DNA of 34,861 nt. Origin: a candidate division NC10 bacterium RIFCSPLOWO2_12_FULL_66_18. Its GTDB lineage: Bacteria > Methylomirabilota > Methylomirabilia > Methylomirabilales > 2-02-FULL-66-22. A model generated the notes under the pieces. The model ran no database searches. It was not told the DNA's origin and saw only the letters and a list, made by a program, of their open reading frames with translations. The stretch lies in NCBI GenBank assembly GCA_001771285.1, contig METI01000221.1:2258-37118 (forward strand), read 5' to 3'. This document shows, in pieces, positions 1 to 8,585 of the stretch (its first letter is position 1; every line of letters starts with the position of its first letter). The position numbers and the translations under genes are program-made.

Positions 1-176
1 GGATGAAGGGCCCCGGCAAGGATTCCAGGAGGTGAACCAACCGACGTTCCCTTGAGACAAGGCGGCGCCCCTTGCGTACCCCAGATCCGGGCGCTCCCAT
101 TCCGACGTTCGTCCGGAACGGGTGTGGGCTCTGGGCTTTGCGGCACCCCTGCGGGGGACCAGAGGGAGGGTGAGCC
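1..176 (+). promoter_or_regulatory. Leader region upstream of the first binding-protein gene
   Basis: No convincing gene lies here. The first 55 bases are open in one frame to a TGA at 53-55 and could be the tail of an upstream gene; another frame closes at 33-35, so this is undecided. A near-perfect Shine-Dalgarno string (AGGAGGTGA, about 28-36) is followed only by a 7-codon frame. The 9-mer CCGACGTTC occurs twice, at 41-49 and 102-110, and might be a binding site or chance. The ribosome site for the gene at 177 is the purine run at about 163-172. I could not identify -35/-10 boxes with confidence. Confidence 0.3.
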
Positions 177-1517
177 ATGGCATGGCAGGCGAAGAGCGGT
201 GTGAGTCGAAGGACGGTGCTGAAGGCTGCGGCCGGCCTCGCGGCGGTCGGCCCGCTGGGGTCGCTGGCTACCAAGGTTCAGGCCCAGGGAAGTTTCAACT
301 GGAGGAAATATGCGGGGACCACGCTGCGGATCCTCGTGAATCGCGTGACCCCGTGCGAGCTTGTTGGCCAGCGCATCCCGGAATTCGAGGCCAAGACCGG
401 TATCAAGGTGAAGGCCGAATTTTACCCCGAGGAACTCTTCCGGCAGAAGACCGTGGTCGAGATGACGTCGGGGGCCTCCGACCTCGACTTGTTCATGACC
501 CTCATCGGCAACGAGGGCGTCAAGTTTTACAAGTCGGGATGGTATGAGCCGATCAAGCGCTTCGTCGAGGACAGGACCCTCGCCGACCCCGCCTGGGACC
601 CCGGGGATATCACCCAGGGTGCCTGGGAATCCCAGAAAGTTTCCGACACCCTGGTGAGCGTGCCCATCGAGGTGGGCATCCACTGCATGATGAGCAACAA
701 GAAGCTCGTGGAGCAGGCGGGGATCGCGCCGCCCAAGACGCTGGCCGAACTCGAGGCCGCCGCCAAGAAGGTCACCAGGAAGGACGCCGGGATCTACGGC
801 GTGGCCCTCCGGGGTCGGCGGGCGACCTCGGCCGGCATCTACTCCAACTTCCTCCACAACATGGGAGGCGAGTGGCTGGATAAGCAGGGCAACCCCACGA
901 TCAACACGCCAGAGGCCATCGCCGCGTTCGAGCTCTACGGGCGCCTGATTCGAGAATATGGTTCGCCGGGCGCAGTGAATCACCATTTCACCGAGGTCAA
1001 CTCCCTGTTCATGGCGGGCAAGGTCGGATTCACCATCGAAGGATCCGTCTTCGCGACCCTGTACGAGGATCCGGAGAAGTCCAAAGTGGCCGGGCAGGTG
1101 GGCTATCACATGACGCCGGCCGGCCCCGGCGGGAATCATCCGGTCGTCAACGGCTGGGGGGTCGCCATGTACTCCCGCAGCACCAAGAAGGAAGCCGCGT
1201 GGTACTTCATGCAGTGGGCGAGCAGCAAGGAGACCTTGCTGGAGCTGGCGGTGGCCGGACAGGGAAGCCCACGGGCCTCCATCTGGAATCACCCCCGGTT
1301 CAGATCGGCCACGAAGGCCCCAAAGGATTGGCAGGAGACGCTCCTCCAGAGCATCAAGGTCGGCAACCCGTTGTTCGCCCCACCGGTGATCCCCATCGCG
1401 CAAGTCAGGGACATCATCGGCGATGTCATCCACGTGGCGATTGCCGGCGGGAATGTGAAGGAGGCCGCCAACAAGGCCAACGACCTCATGAAGAAGGCGC
1501 TCGCCGAGGCGAGCTAG
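177..1517 (+). CDS. ABC transporter substrate-binding protein (family 1), Tat-exported
   Basis: This is a 446-residue periplasmic sugar-type solute-binding protein that would deliver its ligand to the permeases at 3636-5500. The N-terminus has a twin-arginine signal (SRRTVLK, residues 10-16), a hydrophobic stretch and a likely cleavage site after VQA near residue 36. The mature part has typical family features such as a central NxPLAV-like variant region and a C-terminal helix rich in Ala and Lys. The start is supported by an AGGGAGGG run 7-8 bases upstream. Two small AtuA-family genes sit between it and its permeases, which is unusual. The ligand is not readable from sequence; neighbours suggest a sugar, polyol or sugar acid. 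Confidence 0.9.
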   Translation: MAWQAKSGVSRRTVLKAAAGLAAVGPLGSLATKVQAQGSFNWRKYAGTTLRILVNRVTPCELVGQRIPEFEAKTGIKVKAEFYPEELFRQKTVVEMTSGASDLDLFMTLIGNEGVKFYKSGWYEPIKRFVEDRTLADPAWDPGDITQGAWESQKVSDTLVSVPIEVGIHCMMSNKKLVEQAGIAPPKTLAELEAAAKKVTRKDAGIYGVALRGRRATSAGIYSNFLHNMGGEWLDKQGNPTINTPEAIAAFELYGRLIREYGSPGAVNHHFTEVNSLFMAGKVGFTIEGSVFATLYEDPEKSKVAGQVGYHMTPAGPGGNHPVVNGWGVAMYSRSTKKEAAWYFMQWASSKETLLELAVAGQGSPRASIWNHPRFRSATKAPKDWQETLLQSIKVGNPLFAPPVIPIAQVRDIIGDVIHVAIAGGNVKEAANKANDLMKKALAEAS

Positions 1518-1597
1518 CAGGCCGTGCGAGAGGGAATTGCGGCCCAATGAGGAAAAATCACGCCGGCAGCCATGCGATAGCTCCTGGGGGCAAACGC

Positions 1598-2953
1598 ATG
1601 AGATCTGTACGAATTGGGAGTGGTTCCGCCAGCGCGGAGGATCGGATCGAACCCGCTCTGGAATTGGCACAGTACGGGGACATTCAGTACCTGTGTTTCG
1701 ATACGCTGTCGGAAAAGGAGATCCAAACCGCCACCCTTCGCAAGCGGAGGAACCCGAAGGAGGGATTCGACAATCATATTGAGATGCGACTCGAACCCCT
1801 CCTCCCGCTCTGCGCCCAATGGGGGATAAAGCTCATCAGCAACATGGGTTCGGCGAACCCCCGCGGTGCGGTCCAACTGATACAGAAATTGTGCAAGAAA
1901 CTTGGGCTACAGGGGCTGAAGATCGCCTGCATCCTCGGGGATGACGTCCGCACCACCGTGGCAAAGCTCGACCCAGTCGTTGCGGAGACCGGCCAGCCTG
2001 TGAGTGCCTTCGGATCGAACCTCATGTCGGCCAATGCCTATATCGGGGCCGACGTGGTGGTGACTGCCCTCCGGCAAGGCGCGGACATCGTCATCGGGGG
2101 TCGCATTTCGGATGCCTCGCTCTACCTGGCCCCGCCGATGTACGAATTCGGGTGGCGAGGGGATGACAAGGATTGGGACCGCCTGGCCCGAGGCATCATC
2201 GTCGGCCATATCCTGGAGTGTGCAGGGCACGCGACCGGTGGGAACTTCGCCGACCCCGGCTACAAGGATGTGCCGGACCCTCACCGGCTGGGCTTCCCGA
2301 TCGCGGAAATCGCCAGGAACGGCGATGCGGTCATCACGAAGGTGCCCGGCAGCGGCGGAATCGTCACGACGGCGACCGTCACCGAGCAGCTCCTGTACGA
2401 GATGGGTGATCCTGCCAATTACATCGAGCCGGACGTGATCGCGGACATCACCGAGGCCCGGGTGGAACAACAGGGAAAGGACCGGGTGAGCGTGCGCGGG
2501 GTGAGGGGGAAGACGCGGCCAGCCAATCTCAAAGTCAGCTTGGGAGTGCTCGAGGGCTTCATCGGTGAGGGGGTGCTCTTCTTCGGCGGCCCGGGGGCCG
2601 TGGAGAAGGCGAAACTCGCGGGCGAAATCGTGACCAAGCGGCTCGATCTCATTGGTGTGAAGCCCGAGGAATTGCGGGTGGACTACATCGGCATCAATGC
2701 CCTCTTCCACCCCCACACCGCGCCTCCCGCGGCGCCGCTCCGGGAAGTCGGGCTGCGGGTGGCAGGACGAACGAAGGCGAGAGCGGATGCGGCGAAGATT
2801 GCGTATGAAGTCTACGCCCTCCCCACCAACGGCCCGTCCGGGATAAGCGCTGGGGCGATCCGGGAGGGCGTGACGGAAGTGCTGGGATACTACCACACGT
2901 TCATTCCGCGGGAGCGGGTCAAGCCCACCGTGGCAGTCGTTGAGGTGAAGTGA
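1598..2953 (+). CDS. AtuA-family (DUF1446) protein, N-terminal domain only
   Basis: The 451-residue product matches the large N-terminal domain of the acyclic terpene utilisation protein AtuA. The family opening (RIGSGSASAEDRIEPALELA) and the Gly-rich segments IVIGGRISDASLYLAP and GHATGGNF are visible. In Pseudomonas AtuA is about 600 residues because a small C-terminal domain is attached; here that domain is a separate gene at 3073. The biochemical role of AtuA is not established, although it belongs to acyclic terpene/isoprenoid acid degradation. I chose ATG 1598 because GGGGG lies 7 bases upstream and the family motif follows at once; an in-frame ATG at 1547 would add 17 residues. An antisense open frame over this gene is a shadow. 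Confidence 0.8.
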   Translation: MRSVRIGSGSASAEDRIEPALELAQYGDIQYLCFDTLSEKEIQTATLRKRRNPKEGFDNHIEMRLEPLLPLCAQWGIKLISNMGSANPRGAVQLIQKLCKKLGLQGLKIACILGDDVRTTVAKLDPVVAETGQPVSAFGSNLMSANAYIGADVVVTALRQGADIVIGGRISDASLYLAPPMYEFGWRGDDKDWDRLARGIIVGHILECAGHATGGNFADPGYKDVPDPHRLGFPIAEIARNGDAVITKVPGSGGIVTTATVTEQLLYEMGDPANYIEPDVIADITEARVEQQGKDRVSVRGVRGKTRPANLKVSLGVLEGFIGEGVLFFGGPGAVEKAKLAGEIVTKRLDLIGVKPEELRVDYIGINALFHPHTAPPAAPLREVGLRVAGRTKARADAAKIAYEVYALPTNGPSGISAGAIREGVTEVLGYYHTFIPRERVKPTVAVVEVK

Positions 2954-3072
2954 GCCATGCCATCCGCAGCGGAAGGACCGATCCCTTCCATTCGGAGTGA
3001 GTTCGCTCGCCAATCCGCTGGATCGTGTTCGAAGAGAGCATCTCCAGATTCCCGTGAGAGGAGAGGGGGGGA

Positions 3073-3390
3073 ATGGCCAAGGTACACCTGAGACACATCG
3101 CGCACACGCGAACCGGGGACAAGGGCGACGACTCCAACGTGGCGGTCATTGTATATGACAAGAAGGACTACGAACTGATCCGGAGGCGCGTGACCGCCGA
3201 GCGGGTGAAGCGACACTACGCGGGTGTGGTCAAGGGAGCGGTGGTCCGGTACGAACTGCCCAACCTGGGCGCGCTGAATTTCGTCCTCCACAACGCCCTG
3301 GGAGGCGGGGTGACCCGATCCCTCGCCATTGATGCCCACGGAAAATCCGTGGGTTGTTATCTCCTGGATCTGGAGATCGAGACGGACTAA
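3073..3390 (+). CDS. AtuA-like C-terminal (ferredoxin-fold) domain protein
   Basis: This 105-residue protein corresponds to the small domain that ends full-length AtuA. The hallmark RTGDKGDDSNVAV lies near residues 14-26 and the Gly-rich NALGGGVTRSL near residues 75-85. It is separated from the large-domain gene by about 119 bases but shares its strand and reads as its partner, so the two probably form a complex equal to AtuA. A GAGAGGGGGG run directly precedes the ATG. The family is named ferredoxin-fold for its shape; no cysteine cluster or metal-binding motif is present. Its function beyond pairing with the large subunit is unknown. Confidence 0.75.
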   Translation: MAKVHLRHIAHTRTGDKGDDSNVAVIVYDKKDYELIRRRVTAERVKRHYAGVVKGAVVRYELPNLGALNFVLHNALGGGVTRSLAIDAHGKSVGCYLLDLEIETD

Positions 3391-3427
3391 GTGCTGCGGA
3401 ACGCAAATACGGTGACACTCATTTCTG

Positions 3428-3531
3428 CTCCCTCTCCCTGGAATGGGAGAGGGCGGGGGGTGAGGGTGCAAGGAGGGGTGCCGTGCCGAGGGTCCCCCTC
3501 ACCCAACCCTCTCCCACAGCGGGGAGAGGGG
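3428..3531. repeat. REP-like pair of palindromes in inverted orientation
   Basis: Two hairpins share the same 9-bp stem, CCCTCTCCC/GGGAGAGGG. The first has arms at 3430-3438 and 3445-3453 and the second at 3507-3515 and 3522-3530. The flanks GGGTGAGGG (about 3458-3466) and CCCTCACCC (about 3496-3504) also pair, so the two hairpins are mirror copies around a short spacer. This resembles the dispersed CCCTCTCCC palindromes common between genes in many bacteria. It lies between the AtuA genes and the permeases and may lower read-through or protect the upstream mRNA. Confidence 0.75.
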
Positions 3532-3635
3532 ATCGAAAAGTTGCGTCGAGACAATACGTCACCGTAATTCTGGCCAGAAGGACTAAGACCCGCAGGCTGA
3601 TCGGCCCAACGTACGGGAACGCCAGTGACTGGGAA

Positions 3636-4652
3636 ATGCTGGAAATACCCGACGATCGGGGAAATCCAGCGATTGATGAGGGTGGGCCTCCTCAGGTGGA
3701 CGGCGCGGAGAAGCGGGATCGACTGACAGTTGGCCTGGGCGGCCTGGTCCTGAAAAGGGCCACGGCGCCCGCAGGGATCACGCGGTGGGTGGACCGGCAC
3801 CTGCACGTGATCCTGCCGGTGCCCGCGGTCGCGACGATCCTGGTCATCATCGCGTTCCCGCTCGCCTACACGGGCTGGCTCAGCCTGCACAAGTGGGTGG
3901 TGTCAGCGTTTTCGCGACCGTCGTTCATCGGGGTCCAGAATTATGCCGAGCTGCTCGGGGGCGATCCCGCCTTCTGGGCCAGCGTCGCGCGAACCCTGCT
4001 GTTCACCGTCCTCGCCGTGACGGTTCAGACGTTCATCGGCCTGGGGATGGCGCTGATCTTCCATCGGGAGTTCCCCGGCCGTGGCCTGGCACGGACCCTC
4101 ATGCTGCTCCCGATGACGGCGACCCCGGCGGCCGTGGGGCTGCTCTGGACCATGATGATGGATCCTGATCTGGGCGTTCTCAACTACTTCCTCTCCCTGG
4201 TGCAGATCCCGAAGTCGCTCTGGCTGGCGAGTCCGGCGACGGTCATCCCTGCGGTCGTTCTGGTGGACACCTGGGAGTGGGGACCGCTCATCGCCCTGTT
4301 TTGCATGGCAGGACTGGCAGTGATCCCTGCCGAGCCGTACGAGGCAGCCCGCATCGACGGGGCCAGCGCGTGGCAGCAGTTCCGATTCATCACCCTTCCG
4401 CTCCTGCGTCCGATTCTGGTTGTCGCCATGCTCTTCCGGGCCATTGACGCCCTCAAGACCTTCGACATCCTGTATGTGATGACCCAGGGGGGACCCGCGC
4501 GAGCCTCCGAGACGATCAACATCTTCGCGTACCTCCAGGCCTTTCACTACTTCAACATGGGGTACTCCTCCTCGATCCTGGTGGTCTTTCTGGCACTCGT
4601 CCTCGGAATCAGCTTGATGCTCATCTCCGTGCGCAGGGGAAACGAGTCATGA
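3636..4652 (+). CDS. ABC sugar transporter permease, MalF/UgpA type
   Basis: A 338-residue inner-membrane permease with a cytoplasmic N-terminal extension followed by about six hydrophobic segments. The EAA loop that docks the ATPase is clear (EPYEAARIDGASAWQQF), and the family C-terminal ending follows with a conserved TQGGPARASETI. The reading frame is open further upstream through the repeat pair, so the start is uncertain. ATG 3636 is the last ATG before the membrane part, but its ribosome site is weak; GTG 3789 is another possibility. It overlaps the next gene by four bases (ATGA), so the two permeases are translationally coupled and should form one heterodimeric channel. Confidence 0.88.
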   Translation: MLEIPDDRGNPAIDEGGPPQVDGAEKRDRLTVGLGGLVLKRATAPAGITRWVDRHLHVILPVPAVATILVIIAFPLAYTGWLSLHKWVVSAFSRPSFIGVQNYAELLGGDPAFWASVARTLLFTVLAVTVQTFIGLGMALIFHREFPGRGLARTLMLLPMTATPAAVGLLWTMMMDPDLGVLNYFLSLVQIPKSLWLASPATVIPAVVLVDTWEWGPLIALFCMAGLAVIPAEPYEAARIDGASAWQQFRFITLPLLRPILVVAMLFRAIDALKTFDILYVMTQGGPARASETINIFAYLQAFHYFNMGYSSSILVVFLALVLGISLMLISVRRGNES

Positions 4653-5500
4653 ACAGAGAGCAGCGGCCCCGCTCCCCCCGGCCACGGGTTCGAAGGCAAC
4701 TCGCCCGGATCATTGCCTACACCCTGCCCTGGGTCCTCCTGGCGCCGCTGCTGTTTCCATTTTTCTGGATGGTCCTGACATCCTTCAAGACCCACGCGGA
4801 AAGCATCACCTATCCTCCCCTGTTCCTGTTTACGCCGACCTTCAATAATTACGTCGAGGTCTTCCGGAACAACCCCTTCGGGTTCTACCTGTTCAACAGC
4901 CTGCTCATCGCGCTGGGATCCACGCTGCTGGCCGTCATCCTCGGGGCCCCGGCCGCGTACAGCATCGCCCGGCATCGCCAGCGGGGCCTGGCGCTCAGCA
5001 TCCTGATCGCCCGCATGGTGCCGGGCATCGCCTACGTGGTGCCCTGGTACATCGTCTTTCGGCTCCTCGGACTTCTCGACACCTACCTGGCCCTGGTCCT
5101 GACCCATCTGATCGTGTCGTTGCCCATCGTGGTGTGGCTGATGATTGGATTCTACGAGGATATCCCGGTGGACCTGGAGCAGGCCGCGCAGGTGGATGGG
5201 TGTTCACGCTTCCAGGCCTTCCTCCGAATCGCCGTCCCCCTGACCCGTCCGGGGCTGGTGGCGGCCGTCATCGTCTCCTTCATCTTCTCGTGGAACAACT
5301 TCCTCTTTTCGCTGATCCTGGCCGGCGACAGGACCAAGACCTTGCCGGTGGCCGTCTTCAATTTCATGACCTACGGCATGATCCACTGGGGTGGGTTGGC
5401 GGCGGCTGCCACGGTGATCCTGACGCCGGTGTTCATTCTGACATTCCTGATTCAGCGACACATCGTCCGGGGGCTGACCGCGGGGGCCACCATCGGGTAG
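4649..5500 (+). CDS. ABC sugar transporter permease, MalG/UgpE type
   Basis: A 283-residue permease that pairs with the product of the preceding gene. The N-terminus is cytoplasmic and basic, followed by about six membrane segments. The EAA loop reads EQAAQVDGCSRFQAFLRI, and the C-terminus has the usual RHIVRGLTAGATIG ending of this family. The start codon overlaps the stop of the partner gene. No ATP-binding subunit gene is present in the window, so a shared MsmX/UgpC-type ATPase encoded elsewhere is the likely energy source. Confidence 0.92.
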   Translation: MNREQRPRSPRPRVRRQLARIIAYTLPWVLLAPLLFPFFWMVLTSFKTHAESITYPPLFLFTPTFNNYVEVFRNNPFGFYLFNSLLIALGSTLLAVILGAPAAYSIARHRQRGLALSILIARMVPGIAYVVPWYIVFRLLGLLDTYLALVLTHLIVSLPIVVWLMIGFYEDIPVDLEQAAQVDGCSRFQAFLRIAVPLTRPGLVAAVIVSFIFSWNNFLFSLILAGDRTKTLPVAVFNFMTYGMIHWGGLAAAATVILTPVFILTFLIQRHIVRGLTAGATIG

Positions 5501-5538
5501 GCCGCGCGGAGAGACAGGACGGCTGGGGGAGATGGCCA

Positions 5539-6303
5539 ATGGATATCTTCGACCTGACAGGGCGGGTGGCGCTCGTGACCGGCGGCGGGACGGGGATCGG
5601 TCTTGCCATGGCCAGGGGCCTGGCCAGCCAGGGCGCCCACGTGATCCTGGCCAGCCGGCGAGAGGCCGTGGTCAGGGCAGCGGCAGAGGATATTCAACGG
5701 AGCGGGGGGAAGGCGGAAGGACTCGCCCTGGATGTCACGGAGACCGGCAGGATCCACGAGATCATCGGCCGGATCGGGCAGCGACATGGCCGGCTCGACA
5801 TCCTCATCAACAACGCGGGCACGAATCGCCGCATGCCCTGCCTGGAAATGGACCCCGCGTCGTGGGACCTCATCGTCAACACCAACCTCAAGGGGCCGTT
5901 CTTCTGCGCCCAGGCTGCCGCCCAGATCATGCAGGAGCGAGGGTACGGCAAGATCATCAATGTCGCGTCGCTCCAGAGTGAGATGGCGGCACGGAACGGG
6001 GTCGTGTATGCCGCCAGCAAGGGCGGGATCCGCCAGATGACCAAGGGGCTCGCAGTCGAGCTGGCGCAATACGGCATCCGGGTGAACGCCATCGGCCCGG
6101 GGACGTTCCCGACAGACCTCAACCGGGGGCTCTTCGAGGACGCCGAGTGGGTCAGGCAGCAACACCTCAAGATCCCTCTGGGGCGTGTGGGGAAGCTGGA
6201 GGAGTTGGCCGGCGCGGCGATCTACCTGGCGTCCTCCGCCTCGGACTACATGACGGGACAGATCCTCTACATCGACGGGGGCTATCTGTCGGCGCTGTTT
6301 TGA
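5539..6303 (+). CDS. Short-chain dehydrogenase/reductase (SDR), KduD/gluconate dehydrogenase-like
   Basis: A 254-residue classical SDR. The nucleotide motif TGGGTGIG is at residues 14-21, NNAG near residue 93, and the catalytic triad is Ser144, Tyr157 and Lys161 (YAASK). The C-terminus carries the common IDGGY ending. Overall pattern and length fit sugar-acid dehydrogenases such as 2-deoxy-D-gluconate 3-dehydrogenase or gluconate 5-dehydrogenase, but substrate cannot be fixed within SDRs. ATG 5539 is chosen because the fold begins directly after it and a GGGGGAG run lies about 8 bases upstream. It follows the permeases closely and so likely acts on the imported compound. Confidence 0.88.
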   Translation: MDIFDLTGRVALVTGGGTGIGLAMARGLASQGAHVILASRREAVVRAAAEDIQRSGGKAEGLALDVTETGRIHEIIGRIGQRHGRLDILINNAGTNRRMPCLEMDPASWDLIVNTNLKGPFFCAQAAAQIMQERGYGKIINVASLQSEMAARNGVVYAASKGGIRQMTKGLAVELAQYGIRVNAIGPGTFPTDLNRGLFEDAEWVRQQHLKIPLGRVGKLEELAGAAIYLASSASDYMTGQILYIDGGYLSALF

Positions 6304-6380
6304 TGAGGCGACCCCCGCCGGCAGCGCCAGGGGATTCCGCCGGGCCGGTGGGAACGCAATATCGTTTCCAGGAACCGGGA

Positions 6381-7493
6381 ATGCGGACCGGGAAGCGCCA
6401 GAGCCCACGAGCCAGAAAGCAATCGCCAGGAGAGCCGGTGACGATCGCTGAGGTCGCCCGGCGGGCGAGCGTCTCCATCGCCACCGTCTCCCGCGTCTTG
6501 AATAATGTTCCCCGTGGTGTGGGCGCGGCGCTCCGGAAACGCGTGCTGAAGGCCGCCCAAGAGCTGGACTTCCGTCCGAATGCCCTCGCGCGCAGTCTGC
6601 ACCAGAAGCGCACCCACACCCTGGGCCTCCTCATCACGGACATCGCCAACCCCTACTATGCCGGAATCACGCGGGGGATCGAGGACGTCTCGCGCCGCCT
6701 CGGCTATGCGCTGTTCATCTGCAACACGGACCGGGATCCGGCCGCCATGGCGCATTACATCGAGGTCTTGCGGGAGCAGCGGGTGGACGGAATCATCATC
6801 GGGGGAGGCGGGACGCCCGGACGACGCCATTTCCAGGCCCTCCACCATCGCGGGATCCCGGCCGTCCTGATCGGCCGGTATGACGTGCCGCTCCCGGCTG
6901 TCCGCATCGATAACCTGAAAGGCGGGTGGGAAGCCGCCACCCACCTGATTCGCCTGGGCCACCGGCGGGTCGCGATCCTCTCGGGCCCGGATACGTCCAC
7001 CAGCATTCAAGACCGGATGAAGGGGTACCAACGTGCCATCCTCGAACACGGGCTCTCCCTTCCCGACGGATGGATCCTCCGCGGGGACCTTCGACCAGCC
7101 AGCGCCCTGGAACTCGCGGGGCGCCTCTTGAGCGCCCGGCAACGACCCACGGCGATCCTGGCGGCCAACGATCAGATGGCCATCGCCACGATCCGGGCTG
7201 CCCTGAAGCTCGGACTCCGGGTCCCCGAGGACCTCTCCGTGGTGGGGTTCGACAACATCGAACTGGCCTCCTATGTGAGCCCGGCCCTGACCACCATGGG
7301 ATTGCCGCTCTACCAGATGGGGGTCGCCGCGGCGGAAATCGCCATCCGGCTGCTGGCCGGCACCTCAGGCAAGGAGGAAGCCTGGTTTACGCCGGAACTC
7401 ATCGTCCGCGAGTCCACCGGACCACCGCTGACGCACGCGGGCCGAACAATCACACCCCGGCCAGACCCGGGCTCGAAGAGAAGGGATGCGTGA
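6381..7493 (+). CDS. LacI-family transcriptional regulator
   Basis: The product (370 residues from this start) has the LacI helix-turn-helix (TIAEVARRASVSIATVSRVL) and hinge (FRPNALARSL), then a periplasmic-binding-protein-like effector domain beginning LGLLITDIANPYYAGI. It most likely represses this catabolic operon and responds to the imported sugar or an intermediate. The start is uncertain. ATG 6381 has CAGGA about 7 bases upstream, while GTG 6438 has AGGAGA upstream and would begin exactly at the DNA-binding domain, giving 351 residues, closer to the family norm. An ATG at 6303 overlaps the SDR stop. The gene is embedded within the operon, so it is probably autoregulated. Confidence 0.92.
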   Translation: MRTGKRQSPRARKQSPGEPVTIAEVARRASVSIATVSRVLNNVPRGVGAALRKRVLKAAQELDFRPNALARSLHQKRTHTLGLLITDIANPYYAGITRGIEDVSRRLGYALFICNTDRDPAAMAHYIEVLREQRVDGIIIGGGGTPGRRHFQALHHRGIPAVLIGRYDVPLPAVRIDNLKGGWEAATHLIRLGHRRVAILSGPDTSTSIQDRMKGYQRAILEHGLSLPDGWILRGDLRPASALELAGRLLSARQRPTAILAANDQMAIATIRAALKLGLRVPEDLSVVGFDNIELASYVSPALTTMGLPLYQMGVAAAEIAIRLLAGTSGKEEAWFTPELIVRESTGPPLTHAGRTITPRPDPGSKRRDA

Positions 7494-7494
7494 G

Positions 7495-8562
7495 ATGGGC
7501 AAGGAAATCCGGTTGGCAATTGTGGGGGTCGGGAACTGCACCAGTGCCCTGTTGCAGGGACTGGCCCACTACCGCGCTGCAGGGCCAGGCGAGAGCGCGG
7601 GGATCATGCACCCGGACCTCGGCGGATACCTGGTGACAGACATTCGACCCGTGGCCGCCTTCGATATTGATGCCCGCAAGGTGGGGCGGGATCTGGCCGA
7701 GGCCTGTCTCGCCCCCCCCAATAATGCCTACCGTCTCCCGGGGGTGACGCTGTCATCAACGGGAGTCCGCGTCCAGATGGGACCCGTCCTGGACGGGGTC
7801 CCGGAGCACCTGAAAGGTCTGGTGGAGGTGCACCAGGGTGAGCCGGTGGATGTGGTGCGGGCCCTGCGAGAGGCGGAGGCCGAGGTGCTCCTCAACTGCC
7901 TTCCCACCGGGTCAGCCCTGGCCGCACGCCACTACGCGGAGGCAGCGCTGGAGGCGGGCGTCGGCTTCGTGAACGGGATGCCGGAGTTGATCGTGTGTGA
8001 CCCTGCCTTCAGTCGCCGGGCAGCGGAACACAAGGTTCCGCTGGTCGGGGATGACGTGAAGAGCCAGTTGGGGGCCACCATCATCCATCGCGCCCTGATC
8101 GTCGCGATGTTGAACCGCGGCATCCGGATCCGCAAGACCTACCAGTTGAACTACGCCGGAAACACCGACTTCCTCAATCTCGTACACCGCGGCGAGAGCA
8201 AGGAACTGACCAAGACCGAAGCCCTGACCAGCATGATCCCCTACGAGGCGGAGGTCTCACCGGGCTTCGCCTACATCCGCAATATGCAGGACCGCAAGAC
8301 CGCGCGCTTTTATGTCGAGGCGGTCAACTTCGGAGGCGCCCCGCTGGAGATCGACGCCAAGCTGGAGGTCGAGGACAGCGCCAATTTTGCCGGGACGGCC
8401 GCGGATGCGATCCGCTGCTGCGGGGTGGCCCGGGACCGCGGGGTCGGTGGGGTCCTGGAAGCGGCGTCGGCCTACCTCATGAAGCATCCGCCGGTGCCGA
8501 TGCCGGATGAGGAGGCGCACCAGCGCTTGGAGGAGTGGCTGGCCGGCCGACGGGAACGCTGA
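7495..8562 (+). CDS. ino1: Inositol-3-phosphate synthase (myo-inositol-1-phosphate synthase), Ino1 type
   Basis: The enzyme uses bound NAD to convert D-glucose 6-phosphate to 1L-myo-inositol 1(3)-phosphate. The 355-residue product follows the actinobacterial-type Ino1 closely: AIVGVGNCTSALLQG from residue 8, GDDVKSQLGATI near residue 185, QLNYAGNTDFLNL near residue 216, LEVEDSANFAG near residue 291 and a C-terminal RDRGVGGVLEAASAYLM. I chose ATG 7495 because AGAAGGGA lies at good spacing; an in-frame ATG at 7486 would overlap the LacI stop and leave almost no ribosome-site spacing. A synthase in a catabolic operon beside a sugar kinase is unexpected; it may make a cyclitol phosphate or use a related substrate. 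Confidence 0.88.
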   Translation: MGKEIRLAIVGVGNCTSALLQGLAHYRAAGPGESAGIMHPDLGGYLVTDIRPVAAFDIDARKVGRDLAEACLAPPNNAYRLPGVTLSSTGVRVQMGPVLDGVPEHLKGLVEVHQGEPVDVVRALREAEAEVLLNCLPTGSALAARHYAEAALEAGVGFVNGMPELIVCDPAFSRRAAEHKVPLVGDDVKSQLGATIIHRALIVAMLNRGIRIRKTYQLNYAGNTDFLNLVHRGESKELTKTEALTSMIPYEAEVSPGFAYIRNMQDRKTARFYVEAVNFGGAPLEIDAKLEVEDSANFAGTAADAIRCCGVARDRGVGGVLEAASAYLMKHPPVPMPDEEAHQRLEEWLAGRRER

Positions 8563-8585
8563 GAGATGGGCCGGGAGGCGCGGAG

